A DNA stretch of 64,000 nucleotides from Roseovarius litorisediminis (GTDB lineage: Bacteria; Pseudomonadota; Alphaproteobacteria; Rhodobacterales; Rhodobacteraceae), in contig NZ_FWFL01000002.1 in the NCBI RefSeq assembly GCF_900172295.1, forward strand, positions 62,001 to 126,000, in the 5' to 3' direction. Positions 26,428 to 34,416 of the stretch are shown one piece after another. The translations under genes and the position numbers were made by a program. The number at the start of each line of letters is the position of its first letter. Positions within the stretch are counted from its first letter, which is position 1. A model generated the notes under the pieces. The model was not told the origin of the DNA. It was given only the letters and a program-made list of their open reading frames with translations, and ran no database searches.

Positions 26428-27209
26428 GTGGTTTCATTGCAAAACTGAATTCTGCGCACAGGTGCTGTTAGGCACCCAGTTGCGTTAGCGGTTTTGAATA
26501 AGGGGTGGTGATTCAGACGGAGGTAAACGCAAGGGTCACAACCAAGCCTGCGCCAATTGCCAAAAGTTCGATAAAGGGCAACCACGTGAGCTTCTGAAAA
26601 TTCCTGGGTGCATTGCACCACCGCCGGTCGGAAAAGCCGGCTGGAACCTCCAGGAAACGCCGATTACAGTGGATGTCAGTGTTATCGCAGCCAAATATGC
26701 AGCGAATTGTCATATCAATCATCTTGTTGAAAATTACTTTTATAGTGCCCGTTTGGGTCCGGCTACGATCATCGTTATTCATTTTACTAGTTACCTACAG
26801 TTTTTCGGCCAACGCCAAAGTATTGGTGTATTTTACGCTACTGAACATTCTTTTCCAGTTACAATTGGGCTTAAGTTTGATCTGTTTTGACACGAATGTG
26901 CCTTTAAACCTTTGGATCGATATCGCTGGGTCCCAGGGGCATGCGCTGGATTGTTTTCCCTCCTGCAACAATTTTGCGCCTTCGGGGTTTGGTTGTTACG
27001 CTTTCACCCGACACTGGTTGCATATTGTTCTGGAATGGATGTCCTTTCCGGGTATTAAACCCAGCAAAGGAAATGTGTCAAAGCTGCCCAAGTTTGACTA
27101 TTCAGTTTTTGGAAACACTGAGTTTAGCGTGGAAAATGCGGGTTTTACAGGCTCTTGAGGCTTGATGCGCCTTCCGTTACCCATACGCAGGCATAAGGCA
27201 GGTTGGTAT
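26428..27209. other. Low-G+C intergenic stretch without a convincing gene
   Basis: These 782 bases between tRNA-Gly and cmk differ from their surroundings. By hand count 26701-26880 has 67 G or C of 180 (37%), while neighbouring genes are near 60%. A minus-strand frame at 26513-26782 (89 residues) ends in a credible membrane segment (LPFIELLAIGAGLVV), and a plus-strand frame spans 26613-27158, but neither has a good start or recognisable family. A degraded insertion next to the tRNA is possible. No integrase or direct repeat of the tRNA end was found inside the window. Confidence 0.5.
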
Positions 27210-27824
27210 ATGGCATTCACGATCGCAATTGATGGGCCTGCGGCGGCTGGCAAGGGGACGATCTCGAGGGCTGTTGCTTTGCATTTCGGGTTTGCTCACC
27301 TGGATACCGGGTTACTCTATCGTGCGACCGGGCGTCGTACGCTGGATGGGACAGATCCGGTTGAGGCGGCGCTGACCCTCCGGCCAGAAGATTTGGATGC
27401 CGAGGATTTGCGCTCGCCGGATGTCGCGCAGGCGGCGAGCCGGGTTGCTGCCATCCCGGAAGTACGACAGGCATTACTAGATTATCAGCGTGCTTTTGCC
27501 AGCCGCGCTGGCGGGGCCGTGCTGGATGGGCGTGATATTGGTACCGTCATTTGCCCCGACGCCGACGTAAAACTGTTTGTCACCGCCAGCGATGATGTCC
27601 GGGCTCGCCGACGTCATAAGGAACTATGCGAAAAGGGCCACGACGTGAGTTTTCTCGAAGTGTTGGAGGACCTGCGGCAGCGGGATGCGCGTGACAGTGC
27701 CCGTGCGGCTGCCCCCTTGAAACCAGCCAGCGATGCAATCACACTGGACACGTCCAGCATGTCGATTGACGAAGCGGTTGATCAGGCAATTGAAAGCATT
27801 CAGACCGCGCTGGGCAAAACCTGA
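27210..27824 (+). CDS. cmk: Cytidylate kinase
   Basis: A 204-residue (d)CMP kinase that makes CDP and dCDP from CMP/dCMP and ATP. The P-loop is GPAAAGKGT (residues 8-16), followed by LDTGLLYRA, the NMP-binding region with [14 protein letters not shown], and [11 protein letters not shown] in the lid. ATG 27210 gives the normal family start [10 protein letters not shown]; no strong ribosome site is seen. In many Proteobacteria rpsA follows directly, but here an HxlR gene and a bicupin gene lie between. Its 3' end is 21 bases from the convergent HxlR gene, with no visible terminator. Confidence 0.95.
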   Translation: MAFTIAIDGPAAAGKGTISRAVALHFGFAHLDTGLLYRATGRRTLDGTDPVEAALTLRPEDLDAEDLRSPDVAQAASRVAAIPEVRQALLDYQRAFASRAGGAVLDGRDIGTVICPDADVKLFVTASDDVRARRRHKELCEKGHDVSFLEVLEDLRQRDARDSARAAAPLKPASDAITLDTSSMSIDEAVDQAIESIQTALGKT

Positions 27825-27845
27825 CTTGGTCAAAGGGATCGCAGT

Positions 27846-28256
27846 TTAGGGTGCCGTTTCGCGCAACCTGCGTTCAAAATCTTCGGGGTCCTGCGTAATC
27901 GCATTTGCCGCGTCCTTCATAGCCTCAGGGCGGGTGTCGTATTTCCCGCTCCAGCGGATCATTTCCATCAGCACCGGCGCCAGATCCCGTCCCTTTGACG
28001 TAAGCGTATAGGTATAGCTGCGCCGGTTCTCCGGGTCGCGGGTTTTTTTCACGATGCCATCGGTCTCTAGTTGTTTCAGGCGATTGATCAGAATGTTTGT
28101 GGCAATGCTCTCATCTGATTCCAGAAAGGCAGTATAGGTCTTTTTCCCGTGCACCATAATGTCGCGGATAATGATCAGACTCCAGCGGTCACCGAAACTA
28201 TCAAGGGCAAATGTCACCGGGCAACCAGTGCCGCGCTTTTGAGTGGGTTTGGTCAT
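27846..28256 (-). CDS. HxlR-family transcriptional regulator
   Basis: A 136-residue winged-helix regulator. The N-terminal GCPVTFALDSFGDRWSLIIIRDI block with one cysteine is the family signature, and RLKQLETDGIVKK marks the recognition helix and wing. HxlR-type proteins often sense electrophiles or aldehydes through this cysteine and control a divergent gene. Here the divergent gene encodes an exported bicupin, and two identical 15-bp palindromic sites lie between them. The role of the cysteine in this protein is inferred. Confidence 0.9.
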   Translation of the reverse strand: MTKPTQKRGTGCPVTFALDSFGDRWSLIIIRDIMVHGKKTYTAFLESDESIATNILINRLKQLETDGIVKKTRDPENRRSYTYTLTSKGRDLAPVLMEMIRWSGKYDTRPEAMKDAANAITQDPEDFERRLRETAP

Positions 28257-28278
28257 ATTTCACTGCATAAATAAATTA

Positions 28279-28330
28279 CTTGCAAAATGCAAGCAATAAG
28301 GTTACCGGTTAATAACTTGCAAAATGCAAG
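28279..28330. promoter_or_regulatory. Two identical operator-like palindromes between hxlR-type gene and bicupin gene
   Basis: CTTGCAAAATGCAAG occurs at 28279-28293 and again at 28316-28330, centres 37 bp apart. Each is a 6-bp palindrome around AAA, and the second extends with TAA/TTA flanks. The position between divergent genes is typical of an autoregulated HxlR operator. Confidence 0.75.
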
Positions 28331-28443
28331 TTATTAATTTCACACTGCCGATACATTCGGCCAATCCCAACGCGCAACCCGTTTTCGCGATCAGTATCTC
28401 TTTGCTCTGTGACCGGCGGGTGAGCAACCAAAGGACTAACACC

Positions 28444-29169
28444 ATGAACACTTTGCAAACCCAAAAACTCATCGCTCTGTCATTGGCCCTCGGCGCTGGC
28501 CTTCTTGCTTTGGCTACGCCCGTAAAGGCCATACAGGATATAAATCCTGATGTGGTGCAACTCCTTAACGTTCAGTTTGATTCGCGCCCTGTGGCTCAGA
28601 TTGAGGCCGGGGATTTCCATTTTGCTCCCGGCCAAACAGCCCCGGTTCATACCCATCACGCCCCCGCCATCGGTTATGTGGCGAAGGGCCGGATCATCTA
28701 TCAGGTTGAGGGCCGCCGCCCTGTAATCCTGAACGAGGGTGATGCCTTTTACGAGCCTGCAGGCCCGCGCATCCTGCGGTTTGACAACGCCTCGGCCACG
28801 TCCGAAGCGATATTTATCGACTATAACTTCCAGCAGGCCGGCGAGCCGTTCATTGACTTCGAGGTGCCACCCACCGAAAACATCGACCGCCGCGCCTTTA
28901 CCACCGTACCTATGGCAGGGCAGGTTATGTCAAACGTGTACGTAAGTGCCGTAAACATCGCAGCTGGTGGCAGTCTGACTCCCGACCGCCAGGGTTTGCT
29001 GGTGGCCTATGTCGCAGAAGGCTCGGTCGAATTGCGCCTTGACGGCAGCACACCGCAAACCTTTGATGCAGGCGATAGCATTCCGCTCAGTAAAGCCCCG
29101 TCCGAGATTACTTTTGCCAATGCATCCGACAGGCTGCGTGCGAAATTGATCACCTTTACCGGATACTAA
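28444..29169 (+). CDS. Exported bicupin protein
   Basis: A 241-residue protein with a signal peptide (residues 1-29, ending ALATPVKA) and two cupin domains. The first has metal-ligand type histidines in APVHTHHAP followed by GRIIYQVEG and NEGDAFYEPAG; the second (residues 145-235) has lost the histidines. AAAGGACTAACACC before the ATG at 28444 fixes the start; the longer frame from 28324 would cover an operator. It is divergent from an HxlR gene that probably represses it. Proteins of this kind may be small dioxygenases or binding proteins; the substrate is unknown. Confidence 0.85.
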   Translation: MNTLQTQKLIALSLALGAGLLALATPVKAIQDINPDVVQLLNVQFDSRPVAQIEAGDFHFAPGQTAPVHTHHAPAIGYVAKGRIIYQVEGRRPVILNEGDAFYEPAGPRILRFDNASATSEAIFIDYNFQQAGEPFIDFEVPPTENIDRRAFTTVPMAGQVMSNVYVSAVNIAAGGSLTPDRQGLLVAYVAEGSVELRLDGSTPQTFDAGDSIPLSKAPSEITFANASDRLRAKLITFTGY

Positions 29170-29228
29170 CCTGCCACGCCGGGTCGGCCGCGCCGGACGA
29201 TGCGGCCGTCCAAACACGCAGGAATGGC

Positions 29229-29257
29229 TTGATTGTCGGTTGAGTCGGAGCTATAGA
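29229..29257 (+). promoter_or_regulatory. Sigma-70-type promoter for rpsA
   Basis: TTGATT at 29229-29234 and TATAGA at 29252-29257 are separated by exactly 17 bases. Transcription would begin near 29264, giving a leader of about 150 nt before the rpsA start. This would make rpsA independent of the upstream bicupin gene. Confidence 0.6.
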
Positions 29258-29303
29258 CCGCTCGTCGACAAGGCGGAAAACGCCGCATTACATTGAGATG
29301 AGC

Positions 29304-29334
29304 AGGGTCGGGACAACCGGCCCTCTTTGTTTTG
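29304..29334 (+). promoter_or_regulatory. Terminator-like hairpin inside the rpsA leader
   Basis: AGGGTCGG (29304-29311) pairs with CCGGCCCT (29317-29324), with one G-U pair, around loop GACAA; CTTTGTTTTG follows. It lies downstream of the likely promoter and 92 bases before the ATG. It may act as an attenuator for S1 synthesis, or end transcripts that arrive from the bicupin gene. Confidence 0.55.
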
Positions 29335-29416
29335 CGTTTCGTCTGACCAATGAAACCCCAAGACCGGCGGAGACAACCGCTCGGCCCGAAAACTGATAAA
29401 AGGAACCTGAGACCAC

Positions 29417-31096
29417 ATGGCTCAAAACACATCGATGGAGGAATTCGAAGCCCTCCTGAACGAAAGCTTCGAAATGGACACACCCGAAGAAGGGACTGTT
29501 GTCAAAGGCAAAGTCATCGCAATCGAAGCGGGACAAGCCATCATCGACGTAGGCTACAAGATGGAAGGTCGCGTCGATCTTAAAGAATTCGCAAATCCCG
29601 GAGAAGCCCCCGAAATCGCCGTTGGCGACGAGGTTGAGGTCTTTCTGCGCTCGGCCGAGAATTCCCGCGGCGAAGCCGTCGTTTCGCGTGAAATGGCCCG
29701 TCGTGAAGAAGCCTGGGATCGTCTTGAAAAAGCCTATGCTGACGAAGAGCGCGTTGAAGGCGCGATCTTTGGCCGCGTCAAGGGTGGCTTCACTGTTGAC
29801 CTGGGCGGCGCTGTTGCGTTCCTGCCCGGCTCTCAGGTTGATGTGCGCCCCGTGCGCGATGCCGGCCCGCTGATGGGTCTCAAGCAGCCCTTCCAGATTC
29901 TGAAAATGGACCGTCGCCGGGGCAACATCGTTGTATCGCGTCGTGCCATTCTGGAAGAAAGCCGTGCCGAACAGCGTGCCGAAGTTATCGGTAACCTGAC
30001 TGAAGGTCAGAATGTTGAAGGTGTGGTCAAGAATATCACCGAATATGGTGCGTTTGTCGATCTGGGCGGTGTTGACGGCCTGCTGCACGTTACTGACATG
30101 GCATGGCGCCGGGTAAATCACCCGTCGGAAATCCTGTCGATCGGTGAAACCGTGAACGTACAGGTCATCAAGATCAACAAAGAGACACATCGTATTTCGC
30201 TGGGCATGAAGCAACTGCAGGATGATCCCTGGGATCTGGTTGCCGGCAAGTACCCGCTGGGATCGGTGCACACCGGTCGTGTCACCAATATCACCGATTA
30301 CGGTGCATTTGTTGAGCTTGAGCCCGGTGTAGAAGGTCTGGTCCACGTCAGCGAAATGTCCTGGACCAAGAAAAACGTCCACCCCGGCAAAATCGTTTCG
30401 ACCTCTCAGGAAGTCGAAGTCATGGTGCTGGAAATCGACGGTGCAAAACGCCGCGTGTCGCTTGGTCTCAAGCAGACGCAGCGCAATCCTTGGGAAGTGT
30501 TTGCTGAAACCCATCCCGAAGGCACCGAAGTTGAAGGTGAAGTCAAGAACATCACCGAATTCGGTCTGTTCATCGGTCTCGAAGGCGAGATTGACGGCAT
30601 GGTTCACCTCAGCGACATCAGCTGGGACGAACGCGGTGAAGATGTGATCCAGAACTACCGCAAGGGCGACATGGTCAGCGCTGTTGTTTCTGAGGTTGAT
30701 ACCGAGAAAGAACGTATTTCCCTGTCGATCAAAGCCTTGGGTGGTGACAAATTCGCCGAGGCTGTTGGCGGTGTGAAACGTGGCTCGATCATCACTGTTG
30801 AAGTGACCGCGATCGAGGACGGCGGAATCGAAGTGGAATATGAAGGCATGAAATCCTTCATTCGCCGCTCGGATCTGTCGCGTGATCGTTCTGAGCAACG
30901 CCCTGAGCGTTTCTCGGTCGGCAACAAGGTTGATGTTCGCGTGACCAACGTGGACAGCAAGACCCGCCGTTTGGGTCTGTCGATCAAAGCCCGTGAGATC
31001 GCAGAAGAAAAAGAAGCTGTTGAGCAATATGGCAGCTCGGATTCAGGTGCATCACTGGGAGATATCCTAGGTGCTGCGCTGAAGGGCGACGAATAA
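29417..31096 (+). CDS. rpsA: 30S ribosomal protein S1
   Basis: A 559-residue protein with six S1/OB-fold repeats, beginning at about residues 28, 115, 200, 287, 373 and 460. The central repeats show the usual NITEYGAFVDLGG, NITDYGAFVELE and NITEFGLFIGLEG openings. S1 binds mRNA and brings it to the 30S subunit. The length is normal for Rhodobacterales. AAAAGGAACC precedes the ATG. A perfect terminator follows. The usual neighbour ihfB is not next to it; an acidic protein gene on the other strand is. Confidence 0.97.
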   Translation: MAQNTSMEEFEALLNESFEMDTPEEGTVVKGKVIAIEAGQAIIDVGYKMEGRVDLKEFANPGEAPEIAVGDEVEVFLRSAENSRGEAVVSREMARREEAWDRLEKAYADEERVEGAIFGRVKGGFTVDLGGAVAFLPGSQVDVRPVRDAGPLMGLKQPFQILKMDRRRGNIVVSRRAILEESRAEQRAEVIGNLTEGQNVEGVVKNITEYGAFVDLGGVDGLLHVTDMAWRRVNHPSEILSIGETVNVQVIKINKETHRISLGMKQLQDDPWDLVAGKYPLGSVHTGRVTNITDYGAFVELEPGVEGLVHVSEMSWTKKNVHPGKIVSTSQEVEVMVLEIDGAKRRVSLGLKQTQRNPWEVFAETHPEGTEVEGEVKNITEFGLFIGLEGEIDGMVHLSDISWDERGEDVIQNYRKGDMVSAVVSEVDTEKERISLSIKALGGDKFAEAVGGVKRGSIITVEVTAIEDGGIEVEYEGMKSFIRRSDLSRDRSEQRPERFSVGNKVDVRVTNVDSKTRRLGLSIKAREIAEEKEAVEQYGSSDSGASLGDILGAALKGDE

Positions 31097-31124
31097 ACCG
31101 GTTATCATAACTGGCTGAAATCTG

Positions 31125-31157
31125 GCCCCACACCCTTATCGGGTGTGGGGCTTTTTT
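31125..31157 (+). terminator. Intrinsic terminator of rpsA
   Basis: An 11-bp G+C-rich stem (31125-31135 with 31141-31151, loop TTATC) is followed directly by six T. It begins 28 bases after the rpsA stop. Confidence 0.95.
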
Positions 31158-31388
31158 CATGTCTTCCGGTCGGGGCAAAATTTTCCAGTTCGCAATAGAA
31201 TGACAAAGCCCTGGCTTTCTTTTGGCGGAGCAGTGGATCTTTGGCGCAAACACAGATGGGATTTGCGATGGTCAAACGCTTTAAAGCTGATTTTGTGCCG
31301 AACTTTTGCACCCGAGAAAGTTTTAGAAACGGGTTTAAGCAAAAATCACAGAGCCCCGGTTTTGATTTTATTTAAGAGTTTATAAAAC
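31158..31388. other. A+T-richer spacer between rpsA and the acidic protein gene
   Basis: No gene, RNA motif or repeat is convincing in this 231-base spacer. Short open frames on both strands have no ribosome site and no protein-like composition. It is bounded by two intrinsic terminators. Confidence 0.4.
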
Positions 31389-31421
31389 GCAAAACCCCCG
31401 TCGGGCAGTGCCTGACGGGGG
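31389..31421 (-). terminator. Intrinsic terminator of the acidic protein gene
   Basis: Arms of 11 bases (from about 31392 and about 31413) form a stem with AAACCCCCGTC/GACGGGGGTTT pairing, and the loop itself can pair GGCA/TGCC. Read on the minus strand it ends in TTTTGCGTTTT. It lies shortly after the stop of the 31448 gene. Confidence 0.8.
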
Positions 31422-31447
31422 TTTGCTGTTTTCGCTTTTCGGCTGGC

Positions 31448-33586
31448 TCAGCCTGCGTGACGTTCGTCGTCAGCGCGGTATTCGGTCTCATCGGTTACGG
31501 CAAAGCGTCCACCTTTGAGTTTCTGGATTTTGCCAAGCCGCAGCAACTGGCCAAACGAGCGAAGGCCATCCTCGCGAGAGAAGTCATCCTGCGCCACTTC
31601 TTTCAGCTTGCTCATCAGCATCGGGCGCGAAAATTGCGGGCGGCCTTCCACGTCAGACATATAGGCCGCTGCCGCCTCCAGCAGCTCGGGAAGGCGCGTA
31701 ACGCCCAATTCCTCGGCAAATTCACTAAAGCCGCTGCTTGTGGAAATCTCAGTTTCTTCCGGAGTTACTTCAAGAAGTTCGGCAGAAGATACACGGCGCG
31801 GGCGAATGGGATCGCGCGGGGCGTCCACCCGTTGCTCGGCGACCAGTTTCAACGGGGCGGGACGGGCCTCTTCTGGTCGCGCCACGCGCACACCTTCCGT
31901 GGCACGGGGACGACGCGGGCGCACAGCTTCAGCCAGATCTGTGCGATAAGGGGTATCGTCCACGTCTTTTTTCAGGTCAGCACCGGCGTTTTTTTCGGCG
32001 CGGGTGGCCGCAACGGCTGCGCGCAGGTGCTGGATTGCGTTTCTGCGTTTGTGCGATTCCGGTTCTTCCAGATGATGATCGGCTTCGTCAAAAATGCGGG
32101 CAAGATCGGATTGGGCTTCTACCTGATCCAGCTTGTTCAACCCACGTGCTGACGGTTCCTCGGCATCTTCGGGTTCGGGTGTTTCCTGAGCGGTTTCCGC
32201 TTCTTCTTCAGCAAGGTCATTTTCGGCCACAATATCCAAGTCGTCACTGCTGTCGTCGGAAAGCTCGCCATCCGACATTTCTGCAGTATCTGCTTCGGAA
32301 ATGTCCCCTTCCGCATCAAGACCTGCTTCGACTTCTGCCAGCTCGCGCTGCAGATCTTCTTCGTCTTCCGGGCTGAGGGTGGATTCAAGAACACCGTCTT
32401 CAAACATATTGAGATCGCTGTCATCTTCACCGTCGTCGGCTGACGTGTCTTCTTCGATATAGCCTTGTTCGATCGCTGCATTCAGGTTGCCGCGGTCCAT
32501 CTTTATGACGCGCGCGCTCAGGGGCTCCTGATCATCAAGATCGCTGTCTTCCTGATAGTCTGACAGGTCGTCGATTTCAGTGGTGTCCGTCGGTATTGAA
32601 TCTGCCAGAAGCTGGGCAAGGGTGTCTTCGGCCAGTTCAACCTCTTGTTCTGGTGCTTCATCCTCTATCGAAGCAGCTTCGATATCGTCTTCCCACATGT
32701 CGATATCGTCATCCGTCTCAACCACCATAAATTCAGTGGTATCAATTGGTGCTTGTTCTGAATATTCCGATTCATCCGACGCAGCCAGAACAGCATCCAG
32801 CTCTGTTGTCGTGTCTTTCAGGAAATTCTGGGCGTGTTCATCTTCGCTATAGTTTTCGGATTCATAGCTCTGACCGGGATGTGAGACAACGGAGCGTATC
32901 CGGCGCAACTTGGCGGCAATGCTATCAGAGTCCGCCTCTTGCTCAGGCTGCATTTCCGTGGAAATTTCAGCGGGAATCTCAAAATCCGTGTTCTCGGGAA
33001 CCTCGGCCTGAACAGTATCTTCAGTTTGCTCGGCGGTTTCTTCTGCGGGAAATTCGGCTGCAGGCGCCGCGACTTCGCTGACTTCAGGTTCTGCCGCTTG
33101 CTCAGGTTCGGCAAGCGCAGGTGCTTCATCCTGGGCGACTTCCTGCTCTGCCACAGGGGTCTCGTCAACGGGCTCGTCAGTCAAAGTAACGTCTTGCGAT
33201 TCTTCGGCGACTTCGGGCTCTTGGATAGACTCTTCGGTGGTGGCAGTATCGTCCAGCGTTTCGTCTATACTGTTTTCGGAAGCAACTTCAGGCTCTTCAG
33301 CCGGTTGTTCATTTGTGGGCAGGGCGGCAGAGCTTGCGGCACGCAGAACAATTTTTCCCCGGTCTTCATGGGCGTCTACGCGGCGTGAAATTTCACGCTC
33401 GGCAATCCGTGCCAACATTTCGGCATCAGGGGTGGGCGGTTCCGCGCCAAAATATCGATCATCCGCAGCCAGATCACGAAAGTACTCCGCAATTGCCTTC
33501 ATCGTATCGAACGAATCATCGAAACCTTCCAGCGTGCACGAAAAAGTGCCATAGGAGACTGTAAGAATTTTACTTGAACTGACCAT
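31448..33586 (-). CDS. Large acidic, mostly disordered protein of unknown function
   Basis: A 712-residue protein with three parts. Residues 1-80 form a conserved-looking domain (ILTVSYGTFSCTLEGFDD, then AEYFRDLAADDRYFGAEPP). Residues 85-530 are very rich in Glu, Asp, Ala, Ser and Pro, clearly low-complexity and probably disordered, apart from a basic island SIAAKLRRIRSVVSH near residue 225. Residues 620-712 form a second compact domain (FSRPMLMSKLKEVAQDDFSREDGLRSF). I know similar proteins from Rhodobacterales genomes as hypothetical or mis-called chemotaxis proteins; no function is established. No signal peptide or membrane helix, so it is cytosolic. The ATG is far from thiN on the other strand (149 bases). 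Confidence 0.85.
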   Translation of the reverse strand: MVSSSKILTVSYGTFSCTLEGFDDSFDTMKAIAEYFRDLAADDRYFGAEPPTPDAEMLARIAEREISRRVDAHEDRGKIVLRAASSAALPTNEQPAEEPEVASENSIDETLDDTATTEESIQEPEVAEESQDVTLTDEPVDETPVAEQEVAQDEAPALAEPEQAAEPEVSEVAAPAAEFPAEETAEQTEDTVQAEVPENTDFEIPAEISTEMQPEQEADSDSIAAKLRRIRSVVSHPGQSYESENYSEDEHAQNFLKDTTTELDAVLAASDESEYSEQAPIDTTEFMVVETDDDIDMWEDDIEAASIEDEAPEQEVELAEDTLAQLLADSIPTDTTEIDDLSDYQEDSDLDDQEPLSARVIKMDRGNLNAAIEQGYIEEDTSADDGEDDSDLNMFEDGVLESTLSPEDEEDLQRELAEVEAGLDAEGDISEADTAEMSDGELSDDSSDDLDIVAENDLAEEEAETAQETPEPEDAEEPSARGLNKLDQVEAQSDLARIFDEADHHLEEPESHKRRNAIQHLRAAVAATRAEKNAGADLKKDVDDTPYRTDLAEAVRPRRPRATEGVRVARPEEARPAPLKLVAEQRVDAPRDPIRPRRVSSAELLEVTPEETEISTSSGFSEFAEELGVTRLPELLEAAAAYMSDVEGRPQFSRPMLMSKLKEVAQDDFSREDGLRSFGQLLRLGKIQKLKGGRFAVTDETEYRADDERHAG

Positions 33587-33686
33587 GTTAACGCTCGCTT
33601 TGCTTTACCTGCAGGACCAAGACTTACCATTCGAGGAAAGTCGAAAGCGGCCCGATTCTTGGAATTTTAGCGTATCATTTTGTGTT

Positions 33687-33716
33687 TATAATGTGTCTTG
33701 CATCAATTATTGATGC
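33687..33716 (+). promoter_or_regulatory. thiN promoter -10 box with adjoining 17-bp palindrome
   Basis: A perfect -10 box TATAAT lies at 33687-33692; no -35 box at normal spacing is obvious. GCATCAAT (33700-33707) and ATTGATGC (33709-33716) form a perfect palindrome at the expected transcription start. A repressor site is likely by position; no TPP riboswitch sequence is visible. Confidence 0.5.
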
Positions 33717-33735
33717 TAATCCGGGGAAAATTTTC

Positions 33736-34410
33736 ATGATTGTTCACGAATTGGAACCAATAACGCTCATTGGTGGCGCAGCCGTCAACAAACCAATTCT
33801 ATTGCGCGCACAATCGCTTGCCCCGCAAGTTGTTGCCGCTGACGGCGGCGCAGACGCTGCTTTGGCCCACGACGTGATGCCACTGGCGGTAATTGGTGAT
33901 TTCGACAGCCTGAGTGATTCGGCGCGCGCAAAAATTCCTGCTGACAGGCTTCATGAGATCCCCGAGCAGGAAAGTACCGACTTTGACAAGTGTCTGCGCA
34001 ATATCATGGCGCCTCTGGTCATTGGAGTGGGGTTCTCGGGATCGCGGCTGGACCACCAATTGGCCGCCTACAACACGTTGGTTCGGCATCCGCAGCACCG
34101 GTGCATCCTGCTGGGAACTGAAGAACTGGTATTTCTGGCGCCACCGTCTTTGAAATTGGATCTGCCCAAGGGGTGCGAAGTGTCCTTGTTTCCTTTCGGC
34201 GCGGTCGAGGGCGTATCTGATGGGCTGCTCTGGCCGATCGCGGGGCTTAATTTTGCCCCGGACGGACGGGTTGGAACATCCAATCATGCGACAGGGCCCA
34301 TACATCTGTCGGTAACAGCACCAAAGATGCTGGTGATCCTGCCCCAAGCGATGCTTGAGCTTGCGGTTGAGGCTTTGTTGGCCACAGTGGCCGGCTGGAC
34401 GGGGCCGTAG
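33736..34410 (+). CDS. thiN: Thiamine diphosphokinase
   Basis: A 224-residue enzyme that transfers diphosphate from ATP to thiamine, giving thiamine diphosphate. Family motifs are AADGGADAA, GDFDSLS (catalytic acidic cluster, near residue 56), ESTDFDKCL and GFSGSRLDHQLA. The C-terminal half forms the beta-sandwich that binds thiamine, with LNFAPDGRVGTSNHA. The ATG at 33736 has GGGGAAAA nine bases upstream; a longer frame from 33682 would cross the palindrome and is unlikely. It converges on the lipase-like gene with a gap of only 6 bases. Confidence 0.93.
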   Translation: MIVHELEPITLIGGAAVNKPILLRAQSLAPQVVAADGGADAALAHDVMPLAVIGDFDSLSDSARAKIPADRLHEIPEQESTDFDKCLRNIMAPLVIGVGFSGSRLDHQLAAYNTLVRHPQHRCILLGTEELVFLAPPSLKLDLPKGCEVSLFPFGAVEGVSDGLLWPIAGLNFAPDGRVGTSNHATGPIHLSVTAPKMLVILPQAMLELAVEALLATVAGWTGP

Positions 34411-34416
34411 GCAGGT

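Noticed and set aside
26613..27158. 181-residue plus-strand frame after tRNA-Gly
   Set aside because: Low-G+C DNA gives long frames by chance less often, but this one has no ribosome site, odd composition and no family resemblance; kept only as part of the region entry.
29288..31027. 579-residue open frame antisense to rpsA
   Set aside because: It mirrors the rpsA gene exactly; long antisense frames are common in G+C-rich genes with strong codon bias. It has no ribosome site and reads as shadow of S1 repeats.
31158..31388. Small genes or ncRNA between rpsA and the acidic protein gene
   Set aside because: Short frames lack ribosome sites and no stable structure except the two terminators was seen.
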